Positions 1-13,100 of a DNA stretch of 64,000 nucleotides are shown one piece after another. The notes below the pieces were generated by a model. It was not told the origin of the DNA and made no database searches. It worked only from the letters and a program-made list of their open reading frames with translations. This stretch comes from Chrysoperla carnea. Lineage: Eukaryota > Arthropoda > Insecta > Neuroptera > Chrysopidae. Position numbers and translations under genes: made by a program. The stretch spans positions 86,794,368 through 86,858,367 of the forward strand of contig NC_058337.1 of assembly GCF_905475395.1 (NCBI RefSeq), in the 5' to 3' direction. Numbering within the stretch: the stretch's first letter is position 1; every line of letters starts with the position of its first letter.

Positions 1-1737
1 ACTAAGTTAAGTTCCATTATTAATATTGTTGTACGGGTATTTGTATTCGTTTTGCTTTAAAAAATTTTGATCAACTGTAGTTTTAGACAGTAAGGAAAAT
101 TTGAAGGCTCTCATCGATTGTCTAGGAATCTAAGGCATTCTATAAGTGCCTTTGTTCAGGGAACTTTTCGAGAATCTGTTACCAAATACATATGTTACCA
201 AAAAATACAATGCCGGACCCTCAACTGAACTGCCAAGTTGTTTTCGAATTGATCAAACGTTACGTTGTAGTCGCATAATAGACAAAGACAAGTGTAAGAA
301 TACACCCGCCCATGTAAATATTCCTTTCATTGTGACTGACGAGAGAATTCAACGATTCTTGTTTAAGCTAACATTTTTTATGAAAATAATGTGATCTGTA
401 ACGTTTTAATATTATTTCATGATGATTAATTATCGAAATAAGAAATCGTAATTCCAAATATTCTTAAAAATTAAAGGTTAAATAAAAACAAGCATCATGG
501 GATATTCAACTAAGTAGCTAACTTTATTTAGTTTAGATTAAGATAATTTTATTACAAACAACAATAAAAAAACCTCAAACATATAATTATGAAGACATAA
601 ATCAATTATAATAGAATAAAATAATTCTTCTCTTATAAAACAATAAAAAAAAAAACTGTTAACTACTGTTTTTAGAAATGATGAAATTTATTATCATAAA
701 TATTATCATTCAAATAAAAATAATTGTACAGTGTGCTCCAAATTTTTTATGTATAATTTTTATGCCTTAATCGAGTAAGAAAACATTCGCTTTAAGGCTT
801 AGATATTTATGTACCATGAAACTGTGCTAATTCAATAAAAAAATACTGTAAAATGTTATACCGAAGTGACTGACACTAGTGTTGATTAGCAAAAGTGATT
901 GTTAAACAAATTGTTTTGCTCCAAGACTAAATGTTTCATAAGTGTGTGGTACCAATCGAACAAAAAAGTTTTGTTTAAATATGACTAATTTATGCCATAA
1001 ACTAGTTAGCGCCAAATATTAACATATGAAAAAAAATTAATATATAACAAAAATATGCTTCTTCAGAATATACATATTAGACAACTTGTTTTCTGAATCC
1101 TAAGAAAAGATCTTACAATATTCTACGGCTACGCATAAAGATTATTATTGAATTTTTAAGTTAATTTATTGAATTTTATGTACAAGTTATCTCCAATTTA
1201 TTTTTTTGCATAGAGAGACTTATACACATGAACAATAATCGTTGAATGGTTGGCTGTTGACTATAAGTGATAACATTTTGCACAAACAAAGAAATCATTA
1301 TTGTTTGGATTTTTTTTCAAAGATGTATAAACAAATTATGGATATCAAAATGCTATATTTTTTGTTTTTAAAGAAAAAAAACTTTACTAATATCAATGAC
1401 ACTTAATTCATTTAATAAAGTTGATATAATGTGGTCAAAGGTCAAGTAACCGGGTCATACACGATTAGTAGTAGACTCCTTCGTAAATAGTATAAATAAA
1501 TATTTAGTAACGAGAATGAATGAATGCCTGTTGAAATTCAACTGTTCATATGATACTTAAAATGTTTTCACGAATATCAGTAGCATCATACTTCAAATAG
1601 CTGTGATAAATTGTCAACAACGAAGCAAAAATAAGCATGTACAAGACATTTTCAAAGGAAAGGTTGTAAGAAGAATTATGAAATAATCAAAATCAATAAC
1701 ATAGAATGGGAAATCATAGATTTATTAAATTATAAAA
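1..1737. other. 5' flank without a supportable gene
   Basis: This stretch is AT-rich non-coding DNA. One 82-codon open frame (146-394, +) uses less AT-biased codons than the surrounding sequence and follows an acceptor-like TTCAG at about 155-159. I do not recognise its product, and no donor or continuation was found. It may be a fragment of an exon or of an old element. No other structure was identified. Confidence 0.4.
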
Positions 1738-1895
1738 AATGATTTGGCTACGCTCAAAGAATGGAAGAAGGAATGATGCCAAAATGTGTTTTAAACGCCA
1801 AAATATACGCAACCAGGAGAAAAGAAAGACCAAGGCTCAGATAAATGCATGAAATGGAAGAGCATTGTTGAGGAAGCTATGGCCCATCTCAGTTT
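1738..1895 (+). pseudogene. LINE reverse-transcriptase C-terminal fragment (RTE-like)
   Basis: In one frame the stretch reads GYAQRMEEGMMPK, then RRKERPRLR, a stop, and MHEMEE. This matches the conserved tail of RTE-type endonuclease/reverse-transcriptase proteins, which reads roughly GHV-R-M-E-, then GRPR-RW, then a DVEEDL-like stretch. Stops interrupt the frame, so it is a dead fragment. It points toward a second LINE fragment on the opposite strand immediately downstream. Confidence 0.55.
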
Positions 1896-1911
1896 GTATC
1901 GGCTCATTTGT

Positions 1912-2135
1912 TTTTATGGAATTAGGGCCGCAACAGAAGTTATCCATCTGTAACGATTTTGCGATCTCCTTTTCTACTGTCCTTCGTCATGTTGCTCATG
2001 ATCTACCTGTCCTCAGGCCCTCCTTAAAGATTTAAATAGTGACTTATTGCCACTTATTGCCGATGGTGTCTCTTCTTCTTAGTGTGTGTCATATCCATCT
2101 ATACTTTCGATTTCTGATCAGTTTCTCAATTTCGG
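1912..2135 (-). pseudogene. LINE reverse-transcriptase C-terminal fragment, antisense
   Basis: On the minus strand the translation contains EIEKLIRNRKYRWI, then HTLRRRDTIG, and after a gap RRTVEKEIAKS followed by CCGP. This is the order seen at the C-terminus of RTE/craniofacial-development-protein-like LINE ORFs (R-RWIGHTLRR, then TWRRT-E-EI, then the terminal AL-S stretch). The Trp before the RRT motif is now TGA and other stops are present, so it is non-functional. Confidence 0.5.
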
Positions 2136-2551
2136 GTTCGTTTCACCTTTTCCAGTGTTAGACTTTTTTTTGCGGTTTCTTTAAACGAAAATTTAAGATC
2201 TCATTTAGAGGTTAGTCATACAGGTCAGATACTGTTGATAGGAATACCACTTGCGGTTCAGATGTTTTAGATGCTTCATGCCCTTTATTATGTATTTCAA
2301 TTCTTATGACGGATAGTATTTCAGTTCCTATTCAGGGTTTGACTCTGTAATGTTCCTACTTGCTTTAACTTTAATCTACTAATAAGTGCGAAGGTCACTG
2401 AAGAAGGGTCACATATTGTCCCCTCCACCACTGGCTTTGGCAGTAAAGTACATTCACTACTTACAGAAAATTGAACTCTAAGGCGACTTACGAACACACG
2501 TGTGTAAAAATATCTCATGCATTCATCATAGAAATCGAGAAGATGATATAT
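2136..2551. other. Non-coding, no clear feature
   Basis: Mixed-composition DNA continuing from the LINE fragment. Two overlapping open frames in this area run into the neighbouring inverted-repeat element and have no recognisable motifs. I see no gene here. Confidence 0.3.
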
Positions 2552-2872
2552 AAGGCTAGGCATACACGTAACGGTATACCGGACAGGTTTACCCGAACAG
2601 GTTACAATCAGAGCGTGTGTGTCAGCCACTGCAGGCAAACCTGTGCAGGCGTAGCGACCTGTGCAGTCGACCGGAGAAGAATCGAAATTCGATTCTTATA
2701 CTACCGGCACAGGTGAAGATACCTGCCCATGTGTGTGAGTGGTCTGGCAAACCTGCACAGACATAAGGTTAGCTGTGGCGAGTTGCCAAGAAACTAGCCA
2801 CAAGCAGTGGTCACGTCGTTTTTTTGCAGGTTTGAATGCACAGGCATATCATTACGTGTATGCCCATCCTTT
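2552..2872. mobile_element. Inverted-repeat element (MITE), about 320 bp
   Basis: The left end reads AAGGCTAGGCATACACGTAA and the right end is its near-perfect reverse complement (TTACGTGTATGCCCATCCTT). The interior is clearly more GC-rich than its surroundings and has repeated CCTGTGCAGG-like words. No transposase is encoded, so this is a non-autonomous DNA element. The superfamily is undetermined because a clean target duplication is not visible. Confidence 0.6.
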
Positions 2873-4196
2873 TAACAACCCTACAAAATTTCAACTTTCC
2901 AGGACTTAAAATATTTGAAATGTGTTTGGCCAAGTATCGAACAGAAGACGAAGAATATTCAACGATATTACAATAGTATTATGATTGCATTGCAGTCAAG
3001 TAAAACCATACGGTGTATATTAGCGTGTTTAGAATAAATACAATTTACATTTTACGTAATACATTAAATTGATCGTTATTACTTGCTGACTTTTTAAATG
3101 CTAATTATGTTTTTATATGCACTGTGTTATTTTTAAAACCAGGTCTATGATCCTTAATTAACAATAAAAATGTATAAAATAATGGTAGGAGTGAGGTGAT
3201 TAAGTTGAATAGAACCTCTTGCACTGCGACCTTAAAGACCTATTTATGCCTAGTGGTAATACTGATGTAATTTATTTTAGCGTAAAAACAATAAAAACCG
3301 AGCTAATTGTTTACCTAAATACCATGTATAATCTAAATTGTATATCTAAACTGAAATTATTGAAAACCCACTGATTTATTTAAATAATTAAAATTTCCAA
3401 GTCATTTTGTTCATGCATCTACTCATGGTAATACGTTAGTCCAATTTAGTATAAATTTTCAAATATACCGAGTGTTTCCTAAGTAGGTAGAAAAAATATA
3501 AGAGCATATTCTTGAGCCAATGTTATGAAAAACAGTTCATATAATTATATGTCCACTAACACTTCGTTTCCAAGACACAGAGTGAAAATTTTTTTGTTTA
3601 GTCTTGTTTTTATACTGTAATATCGGCGCACACATTCTTTGCAGAGCAATTTTTTTAAAAAATTTTAGGTGGCTTCCACAAATATTATAAAAAGATTTTT
3701 TTTTTGAAGAGTTTACCACTCTGACTTTCTCTGAATGACGTTCCCATTTGTGTTAGAAATGTGATAGAATATTCGATTAAAACTCTTCCAACTTTTTGAA
3801 TCGTTATATCTATAAAAAGGTGGCTTTTTGGAAAAAATGTATTTAGAAATTTTTTTAATTTAATTATCTGATATAAAATTTTTGTCTGGACTAATTTTAT
3901 GATAAAACTTACAGTTTCCCTGAAAATCGCGAAAAACTCGTTTTTGTGACCTTTGACCCCACGTAAAATTTTTTAATCAATCCGACCATATTTTAGCCGA
4001 GTACGAATTTTTTTACCATCAGGTGTTTAAATTGACCAGATTAAATATTATATAAAATGTTTATTTAGGTTTCCGATTTTCGATTTATAAAAAAACATTC
4101 CTAACATACTGCTTGTGAGAAGAATAATTAGAATTCTCTTTTGTAAATATTATAAACCACATGAAGTTAAGAAAACTATAGTAACATTGAAATTTT
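2873..4196. other. Intergenic, repeat-like debris
   Basis: No gene was found. The part from about 3450 to 4030 starts with an ACCGAGTGTTTCC-type end and contains words such as GACCTTTGACCCC that recur in short non-autonomous insect elements. I could not pair it with a matching second terminus. Confidence 0.3.
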
Positions 4197-4254
4197 AGCA
4201 AACATTGATCCTTATCTATAAATATATAGGAGACTTTCTATAGATCTATATAGA

Positions 4255-4679
4255 TAGATAGTCACTCATCACGATATCTCTGGAACTATAAGACCTAGAG
4301 ACTTGAAATTTGGCAGGAATATTCCTTTTGCCAAGTAGAGGTCAGCTAAGAACGGATTTTACGAAATTCCACCCACAAGGGGGGTTGCGGGGGTGTTCAT
4401 GAATAAAAAATTCATATTTTTCAATTATGGCTTTTAATAGTTCAAAACTTGGTCAGAATGTTTTAAATTACATTTAGAAATTTTTTAACCTTCGGAGGGT
4501 AGAAAGGTGTAGCGAGAAAGTGGTATGGAAATATCGAATATTTACAAATATACCTAAGTGGGGTATCAAATAAAAGAGCATGACGTGTACATTACAAAAC
4601 TGTTATCCAACGCAAGGAAATGTGGAGGGGGGGTGCAAGTGGGAATGTTGCCCAGCAAAGCGGGCGGGTAACAGCTAGT
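4255..4679 (+). mobile_element. Non-autonomous Helitron-like element
   Basis: The 3' end has the Helitron signature: a short GC hairpin (GCCC-GC-AAA-GC-GGGC) followed after about ten bases by CTAG and a T. The 5' part begins around a TCACTCATCACGATATCTC stretch. There is no Rep/helicase ORF. The body carries a GGGGGGTTGCGGGGGTG patch unlike the flanking DNA. Confidence 0.6.
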
Positions 4680-5083
4680 GTGTCCATAAATTTTTTTAAA
4701 GGGGGCTTCCATACGCAAACTCTCATTCCCTTTTTCATCAACTTAGAGTGGAGGTAGGAGAGTGAAAATTATTTTACAACCTATTCTCAAACTTATCTAA
4801 CGTAAAAAAAATTTTGTGGTGTAAGATACAGTCGACCCGAAACGAACAAAATTTTTGCTAACCGAAAGAATTTGTGTTTTGGCAGTCGTTGAATGAGATC
4901 AAAATTAAATTGTTTTGATTGGAACGAATTAGGAAGTATGAAAACAATTCTCCATTACCATGGCATTTCTAAATTTATAAAATTACAACAATTATGATTT
5001 TAAAACTGTCACACAATATTTGAACATCTAAAAAAAAAAAAAACAACAAAAAATGATACAAATAATATACACAAAATTGAAAT

Positions 5084-5470
5084 ATGTGTTCGATAATTGA
5101 TACTGATCATTTCTTAATATACCAAATGATATTTAAACGATTGTATAAATTTATTGAAAGTTTTCAATATTGGTTAATTGGTGAAAATAATTCAAAGAAA
5201 AGTGATAATGTATGGGCACATAATGAATCATTATCATCAATTAATAAAAAATGGTCCTTGAAAGAAGATACAATAGATTTTTATAATAGTTTAAGTCAAT
5301 TCAGCAAAGAATCTCGTACGCACAGTCAAGTTGAAAATGAATTTGATATTTTTGGAGAATGTATTGCAATACAATTACGTCAATTACCATTAGACATTGC
5401 ATTAGAGTTACAATTAGATATGGAAGAAATTTTAATTGATGCAAGACGAAGATCGCTACAATCGTCATGA
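5084..5470 (+). CDS. Small BESS-motif protein (hypothetical)
   Basis: An uninterrupted frame encodes 128 aa. Residues ~88-128 (EFDIFGECIAIQLRQLP, then a stretch ending DMEEILIDARRR) fit the BESS motif, the protein-interaction module at the C-terminus of insect MADF-BESS transcription regulators. The motif's F-x(3,4)-L--LP spacing and the following amphipathic helix are visible. No MADF/Myb-SANT DNA-binding domain is present, so it could be a MADF-less BESS protein, the last exon of a gene whose MADF exon lies upstream, or a retained fragment. Codon use is AT-ending like the other genes here. It lies 1.7 kb upstream of the first ADAM exon found, so it might be nested in the ADAM's first intron. 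The ATG at 5084 is simply the first in frame; no TATA box or poly(A) signal is convincing. Confidence 0.45.
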   Translation: MCSIIDTDHFLIYQMIFKRLYKFIESFQYWLIGENNSKKSDNVWAHNESLSSINKKWSLKEDTIDFYNSLSQFSKESRTHSQVENEFDIFGECIAIQLRQLPLDIALELQLDMEEILIDARRRSLQSS

Positions 5471-6559
5471 TTTTTAGAGTTTATTGTGAATAATTTTTGT
5501 GATCATTTGTCTTTTGTGTTAATATTTTAAGTTGATTTTTGTCATTCAATTTTTATTTATCTTGTCTAGCATAAACTTTCGAGTTACCATTTCACTACGT
5601 TTAAGAATTTTTCTACATTTAATGAACAAATTATGATCATGGCTATCGATTGCTATCTTACTTCAAACCAGCATATCAATATGTCTCTTTTTATTTAAAC
5701 TATCTCGCTAAATAACTGCTCGATTTGTTTACTTGATAAAGGACAGTACAATACTTTAGAAGAAAAATGGACTTGTTGAAAGCTAATAAAATTGGAACCA
5801 ATCGAGTAGCGATGTTCAAAATAAAATTCCTTAATCTTGAGTTCTAAATTTGTTTATTGTTGAATGTATTGTAATGAAATGCAACTCATCAGTTTTTGCT
5901 AGCACTTAACAAAATAAAATATTATTTAAAACTTATTTTCAAATACTTTTCAATTTAAAATGACTTAATTTATTAAAAAATGCTAATTTTATAAAACGAA
6001 AATGGACCTGGATTTGCCAAAGATTTATTTGGCTAACTAAACGTTTATACCAAAACACTGTTGAAGGAAAATTTTTAGGCAAATAATTTAATCTAAATCA
6101 GTAAATAGTAAATAAAATATACTTACAAAAGTTAATCATTATTAGTTTTAGAAACATTGACCTAGTTTGAGATATTTACAGGAAATTATTTTGCCTGAGA
6201 CTACTGATATAAATATATAATCAAACGTTTTATTCACCTCGTATTAGTTTATTATTTCCGATTGTGTAATGCACCCATTACAAATTAATATATTAAATTT
6301 GCCTCTTGAATAATCAAACTTGACTGAATAATCGACTGCATAATATACAAGTAATGCAATACCGAAAATTTAGACGAGAAAATTAATAAGCTACACTGCG
6401 CCATCTATGAACATTATTTTAAAGTTAAATTAAAGATTTCTGTAAAAATTATGAACGATATACAATTTATGACCATCTGTTCTGATACACTTAATGAATT
6501 TTGACTATTTACATTTAAAAAAGAAATTGAAAACTGTACATATATGTTAGCTATGTTAA

Positions 6560-6680
6560 ACAATACATTTCCCTATTCCCAGTGTTATGGAAGGGGGATA
6601 AGTGAGAGCAAGAGAGTTGAAGGCTATACCGCGGTGGTTTTTACTTTTAAGCCCAATGAAGCGGGTGGATAACAAGCTAG
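6560..6680 (+). mobile_element. Decayed Helitron 3' end
   Basis: A weaker copy of the Helitron terminus seen near 4.6 kb. It reads AGCCCAATGAAGCGGGTGG, then AACAAGCTAG followed by T, with the hairpin partly eroded. The GTTATGGAAGGGGG stretch upstream corresponds to the body of the first copy. It is non-coding. Confidence 0.5.
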
Positions 6681-7139
6681 TCTCTAGCAATGTCTCATAA
6701 ACATATGCTCAAATATAATTACGTTTCATTAATTTTAACTTTTCATTTTCGAGATAATTCAAATCGTCTTCATTCATATTTGCTAATTTTACGTAAAGTT
6801 TCTGGAAGAGCTTTAATTCAAACATGAACTCATACTCATTGAAATATTGGCGCATATCATTCGATATTGAAATTTGATTAGTAATAGTGTTATTTATTTA
6901 ATATTGCTCTTAATGGTAAAGTTTTTTAAAGACTGAAATAAACATCCTGAAAAGTAGAAGGCAAGTTAATAGACGAATGTGTATATCTATTGTCTATTGT
7001 GTGAACAATAATAGTGTAAAGAATGAAAATGTAATGTTTTAGACTTAGAAAATAAAAAAATTATAATTTATTTTTATCAATTCGAGATCTACCATTATTT
7101 TTCAAAATATTCGATTCTAATAAAGATTTTCTTTTTCAG

Positions 7140-10100
7140 TGACTGAAAATAATCTAACTCCAGAGTTTGCTAAATATACATTAGTTAAACCGAAAATATA
7201 TCATGGCAGAGAAAAACGTGAAATTTCTACGACCAAAGAAGATGTAAGTTCATTACAAGTTATTAAGTTAAGGTAGTACAAGCGCCAAGAAATATTTTCA
7301 ATATTTTGAAAATTTCTCCAGATATCGAAAAATTTTATTCTTACTTTTCGTCTTCTATTGTCAGATTATAACATAATTCACCATCAAAATTGAAAAAATA
7401 TATATTTTTTAATTTGTATCCCTACTACCGTGTCCATAAATCCTTAATTAGTCGGGCACAACGTGATTTTTTTGTTTTCAATAATTTTTTAAGGTTTTTT
7501 TTAATTTGAATGGTTTTTTTTTTAAATTTTCACCGACCAGTTTTGGAGAAATATCCGAAAGACCAATGTTAAATATGCCTACTTTTGAAGTCATTTATTT
7601 ATTTAAATAGTCTGGCAACCGCCTCCCCCTAAAATTTGCAGAATTGATTTAGACTTAGTACAACTTCATATACAAATAAATCAAGCCTTTTATCCTAAAT
7701 TATCCTGGCGCCCGTACATCCTTAAGTTTTAATTTTCTAAATATTTTAACCTAAATTTCAACAAATTAACGATGTTCCAGCATGGTATTTGCAGTTTCTA
7801 TGTTAAAGCAATGGTACAATTTTTTTTTCGACAGAATTTAACGAAAAATTAAATTTAAGAATTTAATAATGCTTACTATTAATTCCCAAAGTTTCAGAAA
7901 TTTTGACCGTTTAAAATGGGAAATAATTATGCCAACGTCCCAATTTCGATCAATTTACGTCAAAATTAATATCTCGAAAGTGAAAATTAATTTCTAAATT
8001 TTTTTTTTAGAATTTTATTGTATAAACATTTTTTTCTACCTTTTCTTCAATATATAATAATATCATAAAAATTGTTGGAGAGACCGGACATTTTACATGG
8101 TTTAAATGGGACATGACCCTCAAAATCGCGAACTTTGTCTTTAAATATCTCGCGATCTAAACGGTCAAAAATTATGAAATTTTAGGAATTCATAAATAAA
8201 GCTATTATAAACCCGAGAAAAAAAATTCGGCCAAATCTGTCGAAAAGTGATTTCATGCTGGTACTACCTTAAATTGAATAAAATTAAAACTACATTATAA
8301 AATATGTGTCATTTTCAATTGTACGTCATGGCATGCTGGGTGATTATCATCGGATGTTACCCATGGCAAAGTATTATTTTATTTCATTGTTGTGAATCAT
8401 AATGACGCGATCATTGTGGTAGGTAATTATGTATGGGAATTTAGTAATTTCATTGCATAATGATCTTCTGAATATGCCATTGAACTCAAATATATTATTA
8501 TTTTATAAATTGATTATCATCAGGCAGGCGCCATTATAGCCGATTGATGTTGCAAAAAAAAATAAATATATACAAATGAGTATTTGAGAAATTTGTAAAC
8601 AGTTTATGCTATTAGTATGCAAAATCATCGATAATTTGATATGTTTTCTTGAGTAGTAAATATCAAACACCCTCCAAAATTCGAGGGTAGTTGAACTTAC
8701 GAAAAAAATTATTACAATCAGTATCCCTACTCCTGAATTCGAGGAGGATTACACTTGAAACGGGACATAATGTATACTGAGATTGATTATACTTAAGGGT
8801 TCTTTCAAGGTTTAGTTGTTTTTTTAACGCGAACACTAATATTTATTCAATCATAGATGTAAATACTATTTAAAAGTCAATCCAAGGTCAAATTTGTTAA
8901 AACTAATTTTTAATTAATTGATCGAGTTTGATAAATAAAGTTTCTTAATAAAGCTGTAAAGTTCGAAAAGTTACACAAGAGCACTGACTTTGAAACCTTC
9001 AAACTCAATAATCGAGAACGGATTAAATCTTACTCAAATTCAGGATTTACACTTAATTCGTTCATCACTTGAAAAATTTCAATCCATTTCAATTCTGAAC
9101 TATGTTCACTCTCTGTGTGAGTTCGTTTCAATAATTTTTTAATCAATAATATTTAATGGAAAAACGTATCCAAAAACCGTATTAAAACGGATTAAATTTT
9201 CAATTCATTTTCGGTTATTGGGAGGCTAAGTAAAAGTCTATTATAACAAAATAAAGATCCGTCTGATCTGCGGAAGTGATTAATTATGTAATATAGCTAA
9301 ATATATTCATATTAGAATTCTAGTTAATCTTATCTACTCAGGTATTCGATTACAAAAAGCAATGTAAATGAAACAATATTAAAGCAGCCTTTAGTGTCAC
9401 ACTGAAAGTTACAAACAAGGATTTTCTACTTTGATTCCTAAAATTTTCAATTAACTTTGTCTTTCATCTCGTGAGTATTTATAACTCGAAAATGAGACGT
9501 AAAAAAAACTGGAACTTTTTTAAATATCGAAGCTTAAAAGAAATTGATCAAACTGAATTTCCATCAAATAAAAGGCTGTGCGGATGTATTTATACAAAAA
9601 GAAAACATGAAGAATTGAAAATATGAATGCCAACACATAAACTAAGAAAAAATTTGTCCACTATCTGTTAAATTTGGATGAGGAACAAAATATTACGGAA
9701 AACTTTTCAAACGATTTTCTATATGACAAGTTAAGGAGGTACGAGCACCAAGGCAATAAAGCTTGATTTTTTTATATGAAATTGGACCAAATCTAAATCA
9801 ATTCTGTTTTCAATTTTGATGATGAATTATGTTATAACTTGACAATATAAGACGAAAAGTAAGAATAAAATATTTCGATATCTGGAAAAATTTTCAAAAT
9901 AACGAAAATTGAAAATTTTGTTTAATTATTTAGCTTTTGATATTTTGAAAAATATATCGAAAAATTTTATTCTTATTTTTCGTCTACATTTATGAAATTA
10001 TTATCAAACTTGAAAATAAGGTACAAATTATTTCAACCCTAAATCTAAAATTGTCTTAGTACTCGTACTACCTTAAAAAAATAACTGTTCCCTCATATAT

Positions 10101-13100
10101 AATGTATTCAAATAGTGGTTAAAAACATTGATCATAGAAATAAAGAAACAATAATTAAGCCTTGAATAAAATTTATATATATTATTTTTTTCAGGATGGA
10201 AGTCACGTACATGACTTAAAAATAACATTAGAAATAAATGGAAAAGAGCATTTATTAAATTTAAAATTAAATAGAGAATTAATACCAAAAGGCTATTTTC
10301 ACAGATATCAACATAAAGGAAAATCTGTCGTTAAAAAGCCTAAAATTAATGTAAGTATGCAATAAAATAAATTTTAAAAATCCCTTAAAATTTAAACGAG
10401 TATTTAAAAATAATTTTTACAGGACATAGAATTATGTCAATATCAAGGCTCGTTAAATGGCGTAGAACATTCATGGGCTGCCATATCTACATGTGATAAT
10501 AAACTATCTGGTGTAATATTTGATGGTAATGAATTACATTACATAGAATCAACTAGAAAAAGTAATAGTAGTAAGAATGATTTGGAAAATTTTAATGATC
10601 ATTATTTATATAAACATTCGGATTTGATGGAGAAGAAAAAATGTGGCTATGAAGGTTCGAACATTTCACCGTTGAATGCGTCCTCATCAGAAGCAATAAT
10701 TGATAATCGTGAATTTAATAGGATACTTAGGGTTTGTATAAATAATTATATCTTTAAACATATACATATAGAGTGGGCGTTTTTAAGATAAACGCCCAAT
10801 CTACGTGAAAACAAACAATTGACTGAGTTAAAAATCTAGCACAATAAGTTTTTTTTTATAAGGAACGTTTTTGTTAATTATAATGTCACTTAATGTCATA
10901 AATATGAGTATAGAATAAATGAGAAATTTAAGGTGCAAGTCTTCAAGAGTAAAATGCTTTTCGTAAAATCACAATCGGACCATTTAAAGCTGAACAAATT
11001 AATTTGTTAAATAGTACCCTTTCTAATTATTAATTGAATATCTCGAAAATTATTAATTATTCAACATCTATGGTTTTAGTCACTTATGCGCATCTTTTCA
11101 GAAAATATTAGAGCTATTAACTATTGCAAATTGAAAAACAATGCGTTTTGCGATATTTCGTAATTTTACAATCAACTAATAAACCGATTTGACTTCTGCG
11201 ACCGCCATTTTGTAGATTTTTCAAAATTCTACAACTTTTGTATTGGTTCAAGTCTGTTGTGAGCCTGGTTCTGCAGATATTTGTAAAAAACCGAGAAAGA
11301 CCCTTTTTTTCGAATTATATCGGCCTTCATTTTGTTATTTTTGCAAAGAAAACCTTGGATTTCAGTCTTAATTCATGCTTTCGATCTACTGAACTTGTAT
11401 GATCTGCAAACTGTTTGTAGTTATGAATTAGTACCTGGATATGGTTTTTTTCATAATTAGGCTGGTCTATAGAGCTGACTCTTTTCTGTCATTTCATTTT
11501 TTTAATTAAAATTGTTCGACCTACTTTTATTGTAAGAATCATAAAACCATAAATGATGATTTGCAAAGGCATGACGGTAATCAACCTGGCTTTATGTTAA
11601 TACAATTACTTTACCTCAGTTAATTGTAAAAACATCTTGCTAGGACACTAATTTTTCAATCTCTCTTTTTGTAGTATAAAAGATCAGATCGATCAGCAAG
11701 CCATAAAAGTAACATTCGTGGACCATATAATGCTAATAAACGATCAAGATATGTGGAATTAGTTATGGTTGTAGATCAGTTAGAGTACAAAAAACAAGAG
11801 TCCAATCTACGAACAGTAAATAATCGATGCAAAAATATTGCTAATATTATTAATGCGGTAAGTAACAAAATATTACAATTTAAATATACTATACACAAAT
11901 TATAGGTACAAAATTTCAAAGCCATTTTATGTTTGTTTTAGTTATATTCTCCGTTAAATATTTTTATTGCCCTTGTTGGGGTTGTGGTTTGGACGGAAGT
12001 TGATGAAATAAAAATATCTGAAAATGGTGATACAACTTTAACAAGCTTTTTGCATTATCGTCGTGAACGTTTGATCAAAGAACATCCTAACGATAATGCA
12101 CAATTATTAACGTAGGTATTTTCTTTATCAAGATAGCCTTAGCCGTTTTCCAGTCATGCGCGTAATAATATAGATATTGAAGATTTAATTTTTTATGTCA
12201 TTAAAGTGAAAATAACTCTGTAATCTTTTATAATTTTAGTGGAATTCAGTTTGGAGGTGGAGTTGTTGGTAAAGCTTTAAAAGGTCCTATTTGTACGTAT
12301 GAATTTTCTGGTGGAGTTTCTATGGATCATTCAAGTACAGTGGGATTAGTGGCTACAACTATAGCTCACGAAATGGGCCATAATTTTGGTAAGTTTTATT
12401 TACTGCTGGATTTCATGTTTATTATTTTAATATACATATATACCGGGTGTATCAGAATAAATACTATTAAAAAAGTTTTAGCCATTTAAAGATCGTCAAC
12501 TCTTTTCTTAATACGTATGGGAATCTCAATACGAAGTATATTTTATTTAAGAAAAATATTTATATTGAACTACCTATAAAAGTAAACTGTTTCCGAGACA
12601 CACATAATGTATTTTCATAAGAATTGAAATTATAGTTTTCGAATTTTTAAATTTTACAAAAATAGGCGTCGCTAATTCAGAAAAAGATAACTGAGATCAA
12701 TATTTTATGCTTGTAAAGGCTGGCTGTTTTATGTCGGGGTTTTTATAAATTTTACATTTTACTCCGCCCCTTTGTCACGCTAGAATCTATGAAAGCTGAA
12801 AATAAACTTTAAGTCAAAAGCAGTTACAAAACCATTTTTCTTTTTGTTTCATCGTCCGCTAAAGTTGTGTACTTAACATATTAGAAAATTTATGATGTCA
12901 AAAAAGTAACTATCGTTAAAAAATGTGTATCCTTCATATAATCAACTCATCTTAAATTGTATTATGCAGGTATGGAACATGATACAAACGAGTGTAACTG
13001 CCCAGATGAACGATGTATTATGTCACCGTCAAGTTCTTCATTATCACCTAAACATTGGTCATCGTGTAGCTTAGAATATCTAGCGAATGCATTCGAACAT

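Noticed and set aside
12438..12960. Possible TA-flanked element starting ATACCGGGTGTATC in the ADAM intron
   Set aside because: Only one terminus was seen; no matching inverted end could be found before the next exon.
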